Positions 4,664 to 5,011 of a DNA stretch of 5,011 bases are shown here, piece after piece (the first letter of the stretch is position 1; the number at the start of each line of letters is the position of its first letter). This DNA is from DATGIQ01 sp035295665. Lineage in GTDB: Bacteria; Planctomycetota; Planctomycetia; Gemmatales; Gemmataceae. The translations under genes were made by a program, and so were the position numbers. The notes below the pieces were generated by a model that was not told the DNA's origin, did no database searches, and was given only the letters and a program-made list of their open reading frames with translations. The stretch covers positions 1 through 5,011 of the forward strand of contig DATGIQ010000060.1 of NCBI GenBank assembly GCA_035295665.1, read 5' to 3'.

Positions 4664-5011
4664 TTAGCTCTTCACGTCAAAAGGATCCGCGAACGGGACA
4701 CCCAGGTCATCCAGGTTGATGTCGGGTGCGTAGCCGAGCACGCGCCGGGCCGGCTCGAGATCCCAGGTCCTTTTCGAGCTGTCCCCCACGATCGTCACGA
4801 TCTCGTATTTCGGAAGCGGCACGATCAGGGCCTTCGTAAAGGCCTGTGCCAGGTCGACGAACGGCACCTGCTGCGGTCGGATCGGCTTGCGTCGCTGATG
4901 TAGATCGATCAAATCGAGCGGAGCCGCGATGCGCAGGCTGATCGCTTCCAGGCCACGATTTTCGGCATAGTGTCGGGCGATGGCTTCTGACAGGGCCTTG
5001 GTAAGTGCATA
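4664..5011 (-). CDS. NAD(P)-dependent epimerase/dehydrogenase (extended SDR), 5' partial
   Basis: The C-terminal 115 residues of an extended-SDR protein are visible; the N-terminal Rossmann part lies beyond the right edge. The frame runs unbroken to the window end. The first visible residues are Y-A-L-T-K, matching the catalytic Y-x-x-x-K, followed by A-L-S-E-A-I-A-R-H-Y-A and L-R-I-A-A-P as in sugar epimerases. Later features are V-P-F-V-D-L-A-Q-A, where these enzymes often have a (D/H)-V-x-D segment, then I-V-G-D-S-S-K-R-T-W-D and A-R-R-V-L-G-Y-A-P, the usual C-terminal substrate-side motif. The Trp-Asp plus short C-terminus resembles uronate-dehydrogenase-like members, but the substrate is not determinable. 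A TTG at 4912 could be mistaken for a start; it lies after the catalytic Tyr-Lys and has no support. The stop is TAA, 53 nt from the prfB stop, in convergent orientation. No clear terminator is visible in that gap. Confidence 0.85.
   Translation of the reverse strand, partial: YALTKALSEAIARHYAENRGLEAISLRIAAPLDLIDLHQRRKPIRPQQVPFVDLAQAFTKALIVPLPKYEIVTIVGDSSKRTWDLEPARRVLGYAPDINLDDLGVPFADPFDVKS

Overview
The window is GC-rich bacterial DNA, and its gene content suggests a planctomycete, possibly of the Gemmata group. The main clue is the tandem 42-residue kinesin-light-chain-type TPR array with the K-x-K-L-G-P-D-H-P-x-T-L signature. The zinc-ribbon protein with one C-terminal membrane helix also fits. 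This is inference from protein style; no taxonomic marker was tested.

Layout, left to right. Positions 2-1156 (+) hold the C-terminal part of a large TPR protein that begins before the window. Positions 1157-1386 are non-coding, with a long inverted repeat enclosing a strong hairpin (1168-1292) and a probable bidirectional terminator (1323-1374). A tRNA-Leu(CAA) lies on the minus strand at 1387-1470. Three minus-strand genes follow, transcribed right to left: a zinc-ribbon membrane-anchored protein (3169-2699), a classical short-chain dehydrogenase (2686-1952) and a DUF493-family protein (1885-1601). The first two are tightly coupled: the ribosome binding site of the second overlaps the stop codon of the first. 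A divergent non-coding stretch (3170-3493) carries a possible promoter and a strong hairpin. It leads into prfB (peptide chain release factor 2) on the plus strand at 3494-4610, interrupted by the classic CTT TGA C programmed +1 frameshift after codon 23. Convergent to prfB, at 5011-4664 (-), is the C-terminal part of an extended-SDR NAD(P)-dependent sugar epimerase/dehydrogenase that runs off the right edge.

The genes do not form one obvious pathway. Two are translation-related (tRNA-Leu and prfB); the rest are a protein-interaction scaffold, two Rossmann-fold oxidoreductases and two poorly characterised small proteins. I see no CRISPR array, transposase, integrase or phage gene, and no convincing new system. 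The most interesting items are the prfB recoding site with its weak Shine-Dalgarno-like stimulator, the hairpin in the prfB leader, and the structured non-coding element at 1168-1292.
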